Counted from the stretch's first letter, positions 8,845-16,749 are shown. The stretch is DNA of 25,924 nt from Prevotella sp. CAG:1185 (GCA_000436695.1 HF992592.1:1-25924), one strand, 5' to 3'. Notes: generated from the sequence alone by a model not told the origin. Made by a program: numbers and translations.

Positions 8845-8877
8845 CAAAGATAGTGTTTTTTTCAAATAAACGACAAA
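8845..8877 (-). promoter_or_regulatory. mutAB promoter
   Basis: On the minus strand, TTTG (8877-8874), a 21-nt spacer and TATCTTTG (8852-8845) fit the Bacteroidetes -33/-7 consensus. It faces away from the transporter operon. Confidence 0.7.
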
Positions 8878-8977
8878 AAAAGAACATAAATTAATTTTTA
8901 ACCGTGAAAAATACAAAAACGGGAAAATTAGTTGTAAAATAATTGCACAAAAATTATTAAATGAGTAATATTTTATC

Positions 8978-8985
8978 TACATTTG
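8978..8985 (+). promoter_or_regulatory. Probable promoter of the transporter-decarboxylase operon (-7 element)
   Basis: TACATTTG matches TAnnTTTG and lies 20 nt before the start codon at 9006. At the expected -33 position there is TTA (8954-8956) and not TTG, so the match is partial. Together with the mutA promoter it makes this a divergent control region. Confidence 0.5.
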
Positions 8986-9005
8986 CACAATCATAAAAAC
9001 ATGTT

Positions 9006-10694
9006 ATGGATTGGCTAATAAATTTATTTACTACCACAGATTCGGTGGCACACATTGTGTTGCTTTATGCAGTTGTCATTGCCATTGGCGTATATCTCGG
9101 AAAGATTAAAGTAGGAGGTATATCCATTGGTGTTACATTTGTATTGTTTGCCGGAATTGCAGCAGGCCACATAGGTTTCACAGCACCTGCCAACATTTTG
9201 TCATTTTTACAGGAATTCGGACTTATTCTTTTCGTCTTCATGATCGGACTTCAGGTAGGTCCCGGATTTTTTGAAAGTTTCAGAAAAGGCGGTATAACCC
9301 TTAATCTTCTATCTACCGTGATGGTTCTTCTCAACGTTGGTGTCATGTTTGCATGCTATTACATTTTCTTTGACACTTCCGACCCGAAGAACTTGCCAAT
9401 GATGGTGGGTACCCTCTATGGAGCTGTAACCAACACCCCTGGTCTTGGTGCGGCAAACGAAACTCTCTACTCTATCTTCAGCAAAGGCGAAGTGCCTCAG
9501 ATCGCATCCGGATACGCATGCGCATATCCACTTGGCGTCTTGGGCATTATCGGAGCTACTATTGCCATAAAATATATTTTTGGAATAAAGCTTGACAAAG
9601 AAGAAGAGGAACTTACTAAGGAGGAAGAAGAAAACGATTCTGTCAAGCCTCACTTCATGGATATTGAAGTCACCAACTCATACCTTGAGGGCAAAACACT
9701 GGCGCAGGTACACAACTTTCTTAATCGTGATTTCGTATGTTCACGTATATTACACGAAGGCCATGTCAGTATTCCTAACGGAAGCACCGTATTCCATATT
9801 GGCGACAAACTTTTTGTTGTTTGTGCAGAAAATGATGCAGAGGCCATTATTGCATTCATTGGCCCGGTAATAAATATTGACTGGAAAAAGCAGGACGAAC
9901 CGATGGTAAGCAAGCGTATACTTGTCACACGCTCTGCAATCAACGGCAAAACGCTTGGCCAGATGCATTTCTCAAGCGCATACGGAGTAAACGTAACCCG
10001 AGTTACACGTCAGGGTATGGACCTGTTTGCAAGTCCAAGTTTGTCACTACAAGTCGGCGACCGCATAATGGTTGTCGGACCAGAAGATGCAGTCAACAGA
10101 GTGGCTGCCGTTATGGGTAACTCTATTAAACGTCTTGATGCTCCTAACATTGCGACCATATTTGTTGGTATATTCATAGGTATCCTCTTCGGAAGCATAC
10201 CTATAGCTTTGCCCGGCATACCGGTACCTATTAAATTAGGTATAGCTGGCGGTCCACTTATCATTGCCATCCTTATTGGAAGATATGGATATAAAGTGCA
10301 TCTTGTTACATACACAACCACAAGTGCCAACATGATGCTGCGCGAAATAGGCCTCATGATGTTCTTGGCCAGCGTCGGAATTAAAGCCGGCGACGGATTC
10401 CTTGAGACTGTAATACAAGGTGACGGACTAAAATATGTTTACACCGGTTTCTTTATTACAATAATACCTATTTTTATTATAGGCATCATTGCACGCAAGA
10501 AATACAAGTTTAACTATTTCACCATTATGGGTATGATTGCCGGTACATACACAGATCCACCGGCATTGGCATACGCAAATTCAATATGTTCAAAGGAAGC
10601 ACCTGCTGTAGGCTACTCAACAGTTTATCCTCTGAGCATGTTCCTTAGGATCTTTACGGCGCAAATAATAGTGCTGTTCTTCTGCGGAATATAA
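9006..10694 (+). CDS. AAE-family (AspT/YidE-like) transporter with two TrkA-C domains
   Basis: This 562-residue inner-membrane protein has the architecture of the aspartate:alanine exchanger family. There is an N-terminal membrane half (about residues 1-190, with GLILFVFMIGLQVGPGFF near residue 76), two soluble TrkA-C/RCK-C domains (about residues 215-285 and 298-370, each with a GKTL-Q and GDxLxVV pattern), and a C-terminal membrane half (about 380-562, with MMLREIGLMMFLASVGIKAGDGF mirroring the first half). Its gene is the first of a tight operon, with 25 nt to the OadG gene. Members of this family include aspartate:alanine exchangers and the succinate exporter SucE of Corynebacterium. The decarboxylase context makes a C4-dicarboxylate (succinate) exporter attractive, but the substrate is inference. 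Confidence 0.88.
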   Translation: MDWLINLFTTTDSVAHIVLLYAVVIAIGVYLGKIKVGGISIGVTFVLFAGIAAGHIGFTAPANILSFLQEFGLILFVFMIGLQVGPGFFESFRKGGITLNLLSTVMVLLNVGVMFACYYIFFDTSDPKNLPMMVGTLYGAVTNTPGLGAANETLYSIFSKGEVPQIASGYACAYPLGVLGIIGATIAIKYIFGIKLDKEEEELTKEEEENDSVKPHFMDIEVTNSYLEGKTLAQVHNFLNRDFVCSRILHEGHVSIPNGSTVFHIGDKLFVVCAENDAEAIIAFIGPVINIDWKKQDEPMVSKRILVTRSAINGKTLGQMHFSSAYGVNVTRVTRQGMDLFASPSLSLQVGDRIMVVGPEDAVNRVAAVMGNSIKRLDAPNIATIFVGIFIGILFGSIPIALPGIPVPIKLGIAGGPLIIAILIGRYGYKVHLVTYTTTSANMMLREIGLMMFLASVGIKAGDGFLETVIQGDGLKYVYTGFFITIIPIFIIGIIARKKYKFNYFTIMGMIAGTYTDPPALAYANSICSKEAPAVGYSTVYPLSMFLRIFTAQIIVLFFCGI

Positions 10695-10719
10695 TTTACC
10701 TAAATTTTAATACACTAAT

Positions 10720-11685
10720 ATGAAAAAGTTTGGTTTACTGCTTTGTACCATGTTTGCCGGCATACTGACGATGTATGGCCAAGGAGCCAAAAACATCAAA
10801 ATAAACGAAGTGCTGACAAACAACACAGCTAACCTCCAAGACGAATTTGGAAACAGAAGGGCCTGGGTAGAATTGGCCAACACTTCTTTTTCCACTTACG
10901 ATGTGCGCGGAATGTATATAACGACAGACCGCAGAGTTCTTAATAAGGGGCTTTCTGTCCCTCAACGCATCAAGATGATGAGTTGCATTCCAAATGGAGA
11001 CAGCCGCACATCTATGTCTGCCCGCGAACATTTGCTGTTTTTCCTTAACAGCAATCCCTCTCACGGAATGCTCCATTTATCAGCTAAGACTGACAGTTGC
11101 AAACCCACATGGATTGCGCTTTACGACGGTAACGCCATCGACATTATCGACTCGATAACGGTACCGCCACTTGCTGCCAATCAATCATACGCCCGCGTTA
11201 AGGATGGTGCAAAAGAATGGGTAGTGAAAAATTCTGAAAGCGTTACTCCCGGAATTGAAAACTACATACACGTAAACGAAACAAAGATTGCCAAGCTGAA
11301 AAGAGAAGACCCATACGGATTTGGTATCACTGTGCTGTCCATGGGTATTGTATTCTCATGTCTTGCCCTACTTTATGTGTTCTTCAGAATTTTAGGTCTG
11401 TTCATGGCCCACAAGCAGGCTCTTAAGAAAGCCGGAAATATCCAGCCAATAAAAGCTGCCGTTAAGACGGGAGAAAAGATTGCAGAAACCGGCCACAAGA
11501 CAAAAATAATTCTTAAAGACGGACTGCAGACCGGAGGTATTGATAAAGAGATTTACATTGCCGTTATTGCCATGGCATTGAAACAATATGAAGATGACGT
11601 ACACGACATTGAAAGCAATGTGATAACAATCAAGCCTCACCACACTTATTGGAACATTCATCCTGAAGAACCGATAATGCCTTAA
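10720..11685 (+). CDS. OadG-family decarboxylase gamma subunit with N-terminal lamin-tail-like domain
   Basis: This 321-residue protein has a Sec signal (MKKFGLLLCTMFAGILTMYG) and then a domain of about 110 residues starting KINEVLTNNTANLQDEFG that resembles the lamin-tail (LTD) fold. A single membrane helix follows (about residues 200-226, GFGITVLSMGIVFSCLALLY), and then a Lys-rich cytoplasmic tail. The helix plus the YVFFRIL segment is typical of OadG/MmdC-like subunits, which tether the biotin carrier and carboxyltransferase to the beta pump. Classical gamma subunits are only about 80-100 residues, so the exported N-terminal domain is an addition found in Bacteroidetes. Topology is inferred as N-out, C-in. 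It is followed by the biotin carrier after 52 nt. Confidence 0.85.
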   Translation: MKKFGLLLCTMFAGILTMYGQGAKNIKINEVLTNNTANLQDEFGNRRAWVELANTSFSTYDVRGMYITTDRRVLNKGLSVPQRIKMMSCIPNGDSRTSMSAREHLLFFLNSNPSHGMLHLSAKTDSCKPTWIALYDGNAIDIIDSITVPPLAANQSYARVKDGAKEWVVKNSESVTPGIENYIHVNETKIAKLKREDPYGFGITVLSMGIVFSCLALLYVFFRILGLFMAHKQALKKAGNIQPIKAAVKTGEKIAETGHKTKIILKDGLQTGGIDKEIYIAVIAMALKQYEDDVHDIESNVITIKPHHTYWNIHPEEPIMP

Positions 11686-11737
11686 AGAGAAACATATATA
11701 ACTATATTATTTATTCACACCTAAATAAGAAAAAGAA

Positions 11738-12187
11738 ATGAACAAATATCAATATAAAGTACAGGGCGTTGACTATGATGTTGAAATTGTAGACGTAGAA
11801 GGTAACATCGCAAAAGTGAATGTCAACGGAATATCTTTTGAAGTTGAGATGAAACGTCCGATAAATCCCGTCACTATGCCGCACAGACCTAAGGTCTCAG
11901 CTCCGGTTACTCCGGCAAAGCCGGCAGCAGCCCCAATGCCTGAAAAACCCAAAGCTGCCGCACCTGCAGGCGCAGGCATGAAAGTGACAGCTCCGCTGCC
12001 GGGAACAATTACTGACATCAAGGTAAAAGTCGGTGACACGGTGAAAGACGGTGACACAGTGATTATACTTGAAGCAATGAAAATGCAGAACAACATCGAA
12101 GCCGAATGCAGCGGTACGGTAACATCAGTATTGGTAAACAAGGGTGATACCGTAATGGAAGGCGACGCATTAATAACAATCGGATAA
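11738..12187 (+). CDS. Biotin carboxyl carrier subunit of Na+-pumping decarboxylase
   Basis: This 149-residue cytoplasmic subunit carries carboxyl groups on biotin between the carboxyltransferase and the membrane beta subunit. The N-terminal about 45 residues form a small beta domain. Residues about 46-80 are a flexible Ala/Pro/Lys linker. The C-terminal biotinyl domain has the attachment motif EAMKMQN with Lys115 as the expected biotinylated residue. Domain order and size match the free carrier proteins of methylmalonyl-CoA decarboxylases. The gene lies 10 nt upstream of the beta subunit, clearly in one operon. A biotin ligase must be encoded elsewhere. Confidence 0.93.
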   Translation: MNKYQYKVQGVDYDVEIVDVEGNIAKVNVNGISFEVEMKRPINPVTMPHRPKVSAPVTPAKPAAAPMPEKPKAAAPAGAGMKVTAPLPGTITDIKVKVGDTVKDGDTVIILEAMKMQNNIEAECSGTVTSVLVNKGDTVMEGDALITIG

Positions 12188-12197
12188 TTTAACTACC

Positions 12198-13355
12198 ATG
12201 GGATTTACAGACTTTATACAAAGCAATTTCAATGAATTCATTACCTATACGGGATTCGCCAATGCCGAACTGGGTAACATTTTCATGATTGCAGCCGGCA
12301 TATTCTTTATTTGGCTGGCTATTAAGAAAAACTTTGAGCCTTTGCTGCTCGTTCCTATCGGACTTGGTATCATCTTGGGCAACATTCCGTTCAGAGCTGA
12401 TGCCGGACTCGAAATCGGACTTTATGAAGATAATTCAGTTTTAAACATATTCTATCAAGGTGTACGCCAGGGATGGTATCCTCCTTTGGTGTTCCTTGGC
12501 ATTGGAGCCATGACAGACTTCTCTGCACTGATAAGCAATCCTAAACTCATTCTTATCGGTGCCGCAGCACAGTTTGGTATATTTGGTGCATATATGCTCG
12601 CACTGGCATTGGGATTTGAGCCTAATCAGGCTGCAGGTATAGCAATCATCGGCGGAGCCGACGGTCCTACAGCCATATTCCTGTCATCGAAACTCAGTCC
12701 TAACCTCATGGGAGCCATAGCCGTATGCGCTTATTCTTACATGGCGCTGGTACCGGTTATTCAGCCGCCTTTGATGCGTCTGCTCACAACAAAGAAAGAG
12801 CGCGTCATCCATATGAAACCTGCACGCCATGTGAGCCAGACAGAACGCATCATGTTCCCTATCATAGGTTTGCTGCTTACAACATTCATCGTACCTTCTG
12901 GTCTGCCGTTGCTCGGTATGCTCTTCTTCGGTAACCTTCTGAAGGAGTCAGGCAAGACAACACGTCTGGCTAAGACAGCCGGAAGCTCACTCAATGATAT
13001 CGTTGTCATACTGCTCGGTCTGACAGTAGGATGCTCAACACAGGCAAGCGAGTTCCTTACAATGAACACTATTTTCATTTTCATACTTGGTGCATGCTCT
13101 TTCATCGTTGCAACAACATCAGGTGTGCTGTTTGTTAAATTTATGAACCTGTTCCTGCCTAAGAGCAAAAAGATTAACCCGCTTATCGGTAACGCCGGCG
13201 TAAGTGCCGTGCCCATGAGTGCGCGTATATCAAACAACATCGGTCTTGAATACGACCGCCATAACTTCCTGCTGATGCACGCAATGGGACCAAACGTAGC
13301 CGGAGTTATTGGTTCTGCCGTAGCAGCCGGTGCGCTGTTAGGATTCCTTTCATAA
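12198..13355 (+). CDS. Sodium-pumping decarboxylase beta subunit (OadB/MmdB-like)
   Basis: This 385-residue polytopic membrane protein decarboxylates carboxybiotin and couples this to Na+ export. The key signature AIIGGADGPTAIF near residue 150 includes the membrane Asp that binds Na+ in OadB. The C-terminal GNAGVSAVPMSARISNNIG and LMHAMGPNVAGVIGSAVAAG segments are also conserved in the family. Length is normal. The family does not separate oxaloacetate, malonyl-CoA and methylmalonyl-CoA enzymes by the beta subunit alone, but the divergent mutAB operon makes methylmalonyl-CoA the likely substrate. The gene is last in the operon and followed by a strong terminator. Confidence 0.95.
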   Translation: MGFTDFIQSNFNEFITYTGFANAELGNIFMIAAGIFFIWLAIKKNFEPLLLVPIGLGIILGNIPFRADAGLEIGLYEDNSVLNIFYQGVRQGWYPPLVFLGIGAMTDFSALISNPKLILIGAAAQFGIFGAYMLALALGFEPNQAAGIAIIGGADGPTAIFLSSKLSPNLMGAIAVCAYSYMALVPVIQPPLMRLLTTKKERVIHMKPARHVSQTERIMFPIIGLLLTTFIVPSGLPLLGMLFFGNLLKESGKTTRLAKTAGSSLNDIVVILLGLTVGCSTQASEFLTMNTIFIFILGACSFIVATTSGVLFVKFMNLFLPKSKKINPLIGNAGVSAVPMSARISNNIGLEYDRHNFLLMHAMGPNVAGVIGSAVAAGALLGFLS

Positions 13356-13406
13356 CGAAAAATATTATAGCGCGTTGAACAAAACACGTAAACAATAACA
13401 CAAAAA

Positions 13407-13445
13407 GTAGGGACAAACGGACATTTGTCCCTACATTTGTTTTTA
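13407..13445 (+). terminator. Terminator of the transporter-decarboxylase operon
   Basis: GTAGGGACAAA (13407-13417) pairs perfectly with TTTGTCCCTAC (13424-13434) across a 6-nt loop, followed by ATTTGTTTTTA. Confidence 0.88.
13432..13439 (+). promoter_or_regulatory. Possible promoter -7 element of the 13471 regulator gene
   Basis: TACATTTG matches TAnnTTTG and would give a leader of about 25 nt. It overlaps the terminator stem and tail, and no TTG is present at -33, so it may be chance. Confidence 0.3.
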
Positions 13446-13470
13446 TAAAACCTATCATAAAATTTATCCC

Positions 13471-14070
13471 ATGCTAAATAAATTTCCGCAGATATCCATC
13501 ATTGACAACAATACTCTTGCAGCAATCGGACTAAAAAACATACTTCAGAACATCATACCCATGATGTCTGTGGAGATATTCAACTCGACAGATGAACTAA
13601 TATGTTCGCAGCCGGATAAATTTTACCACTACTTTGCGTCTGATGATATCATCCTGCGCGACAAGGAGTTCTATCTGAGAAACATAAAAAAAACTATTAT
13701 GCTTACCAGTTCCTCTGCAGAACAGAATGAGCAACTGAAGGGCTTTCATTGTCTCTACACAGACAAGAAGGAACACGAGCTTATAAAATCGTTGCTGTGG
13801 CTCGAACAGATGGCACATTCAGATGGACGCCATCTGCCGCAATCACAGACGACAGCGCACAAAAAACAGCTTTCTGACAGAGAAATTGAGGTAATGTCGC
13901 TAATTGTCAAAGGTCTTATAAATAAAGAAATTGCCGACAAATTGCATATCGGACTATCAACAGTCATTACCCATAGACACAACATTATGGAAAAGCTACA
14001 GGTCAAGAGTGTGTCTGCACTAACCATCTACGCCGTGATCAACGGATACGTAAACATCAAAGAAATCTAA
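13471..14070 (+). CDS. LuxR/NarL-type regulator with a degenerate receiver domain
   Basis: This 199-residue cytoplasmic DNA-binding protein has an N-terminal part (about residues 5-115) with receiver-like alternation (QISIIDNNTLAAIGLKNIL). The usual acidic pair is reduced to Asp12, and the phospho-acceptor region is unclear (FASDDIILRD near residue 55), so phosphorylation is doubtful. The C-terminal LuxR HTH spans about 133-199 (LSDREIEVMSLI, NKEIADKLHIGLSTVITHRHNI). About 36 of 66 residues of this HTH match the HTH of the diiron regulator at 19906-20862. The gene follows the decarboxylase operon terminator and seems independently transcribed. Its targets are unknown. Control of the neighbouring fermentation operon or a role shared with the diiron regulator are both possible. 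Confidence 0.85.
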   Translation: MLNKFPQISIIDNNTLAAIGLKNILQNIIPMMSVEIFNSTDELICSQPDKFYHYFASDDIILRDKEFYLRNIKKTIMLTSSSAEQNEQLKGFHCLYTDKKEHELIKSLLWLEQMAHSDGRHLPQSQTTAHKKQLSDREIEVMSLIVKGLINKEIADKLHIGLSTVITHRHNIMEKLQVKSVSALTIYAVINGYVNIKEI

Positions 14071-14116
14071 TAATACGTTAGCACATTCATCAGACCGGAA
14101 AAGGACAAAAAACAAA

Positions 14117-14148
14117 CAGCAGGCTGCAATATAGATGCACACCTGCTG
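14117..14148. terminator. Possible terminator hairpin after the LuxR-type gene
   Basis: CAGCAGG (14117-14123) pairs with CCTGCTG (14142-14148), with an inner TGCA/TGCA dyad. No clean T tract follows, so the call is tentative. The rest of 14150-14363 holds nothing I can support. Confidence 0.4.
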
Positions 14149-14363
14149 CCTTGTCAGATATATATAAAAGTTTTGTGCCGAATAGAAATTATCAATCTCA
14201 TTATATTAGCACCTACATCATCAAATCAAAGTTTCAATCAAATGCTGCTAACCGTGACACACAAGCAACATTGCGAAACTATCTGCAAAATATTTTGTTA
14301 CGACACGTCACCTTAATATATCTGTAAGAATCAATTCAACTCTCGAAAACATATATTTCCGTT

Positions 14364-14750
14364 TCACAAATTTAAAGTGCAAGTGTACAGATATACACCG
14401 TCATTTAATTGTAATTCGTACATTCCGCTCAAATATGAAGGCAGACTAACTACATAAGCACCAGTAGACAAATTTTCTGTGTATTCAACACCGCCATCAC
14501 CAATCAAACTTAGCGTTATGTCGTTAAACTGTCCATACAAATACAGACTCGTTCCGTCTATGCTTATTGAAAGCTGTTTAGCCGGAACACGAGGCACATG
14601 ATTTCCCACACTTGACTCATCAACCTTTGATGTTGTCAAAGGCAGTTCCATACCTATATAATGAAATTCATCAGGCTCCACAGCTGTAGCCTTCACTGCA
14701 AACAGTGATATAAAGATACAAAATACAAGAAATGCTCTGAACCTTTTCAT
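14364..14750 (-). CDS. Small secreted DUF3244-like protein
   Basis: This 128-residue exported protein has a signal peptide (MKRFRAFLVFCIFISLFAVKA) and then a compact beta domain (VPAKQLSISIDGTSLYLYG, VVSLPSYLSGMYELQLNDG) with the DUF3244 pattern common in Bacteroidetes. A longer reading from ATG 14783 is rejected, because the promoter -7 element covers 14788-14781 and transcription must begin inside that extension. The start at 14750 also restores a normal signal. It lies just downstream of the TPR-HTH regulator gene on the same strand but has its own promoter with upstream tandem decamers. The function of DUF3244 is not known. A periplasmic or surface role is inferred. Confidence 0.75.
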   Translation of the reverse strand: MKRFRAFLVFCIFISLFAVKATAVEPDEFHYIGMELPLTTSKVDESSVGNHVPRVPAKQLSISIDGTSLYLYGQFNDITLSLIGDGGVEYTENLSTGAYVVSLPSYLSGMYELQLNDGVYLYTCTLNL

Positions 14751-14780
14751 TTTATCTGTTATTTTGGTCGTTTTGTACTG

Positions 14781-14812
14781 CAAATTTAGACAACACGTAT
14801 TAATCTGACAAA
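14781..14812 (-). promoter_or_regulatory. Promoter of the DUF3244-like gene
   Basis: On the minus strand, TTTG (14812-14809), a 20-nt spacer and TAAATTTG (14788-14781) match the Bacteroidetes consensus very well. It fixes the translation start at 14750. Confidence 0.8.
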
Positions 14813-14825
14813 TTATAGTCCAAAT

Positions 14826-14850
14826 AAAACTTCACAAAACTTCACAAAAT
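14826..14850 (-). promoter_or_regulatory. Tandem GTGAAGTTTT decamers upstream of the DUF3244 promoter
   Basis: On the minus strand two exact copies of GTGAAGTTTT lie head to tail at a 10-bp period (14845-14826), preceded by ATTTT. They end 14 bp upstream of the -33 element, the usual place for an activator site, and lie just after the regulator gene. The same word recurs at 25211-25272. Binding by the adjacent HTH protein is inference. Confidence 0.55.
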
Positions 14851-14908
14851 TAAAACAGACAAAATCTTGCCATCAAATATAAGGAAAATATTACTGTTGG
14901 CGTTATCT

Positions 14909-16696
14909 TCAAAACTCAGTCTTAATATAATTATCAAAATCTTTCGCGGAACCCTCTCTGTTCGCGAGCTTTACGAGCAAACGCTTCCTGACATTTGCTA
15001 TATCCGAAAGCTTTCTTCCGGTAAGCGTGCTTATCTCAGAAGGTGCGAATCCCAGCTTTACCAACACGCAAACCTCATATTCGCCATGTTTTAACACATC
15101 CTTAAATTCAGCCAACTCAGGTAATTCATTAGAAACAAACAGGTACAACTCCTTCCAGTCTTCAAAAGAAGGAGTTGTCATAACCTTCTCGGCAAAATAG
15201 TGAAATTTCATCACAATAAGCGAATTGGATATTTCCACGTTCTTTTTCTTGGTGTATATGTCTTTCTGTTTTTTCGCATATTCGTCAATTTTGCCTTGAA
15301 GCACTTCAACAGTTTCCGACTTGTCGCGTATAAGTTTTTCTATCTCGCCTTCATATTTTTTCAGCAATACATTCAGTTCTTCCTTTGTCTGCTTCAGCAG
15401 CTTTATATTATCCCTATACTTACGGTTTTCCATTTCCATCTCATGCCACTCTCTGGTTATGCGTTCATTCTCCTTTTCCTTAATAAGCAGCTTTCTGTAA
15501 TAGAAGATGAAAAATGCCATCAGCACTATGACAAACGAGAAAATTATAAATAAGGTTACCAACCTTGCATGGTCTGCCCTGTCGCGCGCTTCGGCGGCAA
15601 TGCGCTGCTGCTGACCATAATCATAAAGAGATTTCATTTGCAGCAGTTTGCCTGTTGACTTTTCAGCATAGGCAGAGTCGTTGGCCATACGGGCCATTTC
15701 GGTGTACTTTACCACCGAATCCACAACATTTTTCTTCTTATACAACTCGGCAAGTCCCCTGCATGCTGACTCTGTATTGCTGAAACTCGAAGAAAACTTT
15801 AACGCCTTACGAAAGAAATACTCTGCCGAGTCAGTCTTACCTACACCTATATAATATATACCCTTATACGAAAAATACACATCTCGCCCGCTCTTAACCA
15901 TAAACTGCTCGCCTTTACTGAAAGCATATCTGTCGTATATATTCATATATTTTCTCGCCTCAACATAATTGCCTGTACGCAACATCTGATGAACAAGCGC
16001 CCCTACAGCAAGTGAAGCCTGCTCAAAGAAACCGTGTTTTAAATACTCGTCACAAACACGCTTTCTTACAGCTATCACCGAGTCCATTTGATTTAACAAA
16101 TAATATGCATTGGCGCGCTGTTCATAAAAGATCAATGCCGACAATGTGTCGCCTGACATCAATGAGTAACGTTCGGCCTTGACAAACTCCTTTAAGGCAT
16201 AGTAAGGCGTTTCTTGCGCAAGAAACAGACACGCTGCCTGACCATGTATGCGGCTAAGCAGATGATAATTGCAGTCTGAACTTGCCGTATCTGCCTGTTC
16301 TGACGCCTTCTGAAAATACTGCAAAGCCATTGGCGAGTCATCCAGGTCGCGATATACACTGCCCATTATATAATATGCGAGCATGCGGTCGTCGCCGGTG
16401 CCATGCTGTTCATAATACTTAACCACTTCACGCATGGCTGTGTCTGAAGTGAAAACTATTCCTGCCAAATTTTGTGCTTTCGCCCGAAGCAGACTTAAAC
16501 GCATCCTGTCTCCATCTGAAAGGCCGGAGACTTTGCCTGTAACGCTGTCGATAAAAGCCATTGCCGCTGTAGGATTAGACTGTGACAGACTGTCTGCCAC
16601 AAAAAAAGTTTTCGAATTGCCGTATCTGTCACACGACGCAAATCCGAAAACCATTGCCAAAATTGACAACATCCATATAGGCACACTTTTGTTCAT
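14909..16696 (-). CDS. Membrane-anchored TPR, coiled-coil and HTH regulator
   Basis: This 595-residue protein starts with a lipoprotein-type signal (lipobox FASC, Cys22). Then come TPR-like helical repeats (about residues 30-360, for example MALQYFQKASEQAD and AEYFFRKALKFSS), one transmembrane helix (about 378-398, LVTLFIIFSFVIVLMAFFIF), a charged coiled coil (about 400-480), and a C-terminal HTH (about 540-585, VLVKLGFAPSEISTLTGRKL then DIANVRKRLLVKL). This suggests a periplasmic sensor joined directly to a cytoplasmic DNA-binding domain. Such TPR-HTH proteins are widespread in Bacteroidetes, but ligands and targets are mostly unknown. The DUF3244 gene downstream is its likely target. A truncated relative (about 60% identical over the last 60 residues) lies at 24863-25081. 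Confidence 0.8.
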   Translation of the reverse strand: MNKSVPIWMLSILAMVFGFASCDRYGNSKTFFVADSLSQSNPTAAMAFIDSVTGKVSGLSDGDRMRLSLLRAKAQNLAGIVFTSDTAMREVVKYYEQHGTGDDRMLAYYIMGSVYRDLDDSPMALQYFQKASEQADTASSDCNYHLLSRIHGQAACLFLAQETPYYALKEFVKAERYSLMSGDTLSALIFYEQRANAYYLLNQMDSVIAVRKRVCDEYLKHGFFEQASLAVGALVHQMLRTGNYVEARKYMNIYDRYAFSKGEQFMVKSGRDVYFSYKGIYYIGVGKTDSAEYFFRKALKFSSSFSNTESACRGLAELYKKKNVVDSVVKYTEMARMANDSAYAEKSTGKLLQMKSLYDYGQQQRIAAEARDRADHARLVTLFIIFSFVIVLMAFFIFYYRKLLIKEKENERITREWHEMEMENRKYRDNIKLLKQTKEELNVLLKKYEGEIEKLIRDKSETVEVLQGKIDEYAKKQKDIYTKKKNVEISNSLIVMKFHYFAEKVMTTPSFEDWKELYLFVSNELPELAEFKDVLKHGEYEVCVLVKLGFAPSEISTLTGRKLSDIANVRKRLLVKLANREGSAKDFDNYIKTEF

Positions 16697-16718
16697 CTAC
16701 GCATCTTATATATGAGTA

Positions 16719-16749
16719 CAAAAATAACTTTTTAAATCTAGACACACAA
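16719..16749 (-). promoter_or_regulatory. Promoter of the TPR-HTH regulator gene
   Basis: On the minus strand, TTG (16749-16747), a 20-nt spacer and TATTTTTG (16726-16719) match the consensus. The leader would be about 15 nt, supporting the start at 16696. No GTGAAGTTTT decamer is present here. Confidence 0.75.

Noticed and set aside
8647..8860. Cobalamin riboswitch upstream of mutA
   Set aside because: I could not find the conserved B12-box or core pairing. Only an unnamed hairpin remains, listed as a finding.
14751..14783. Longer start for the DUF3244-like protein
   Set aside because: The -7 promoter element at 14781-14788 overlaps that start codon, so the transcript would not contain it.
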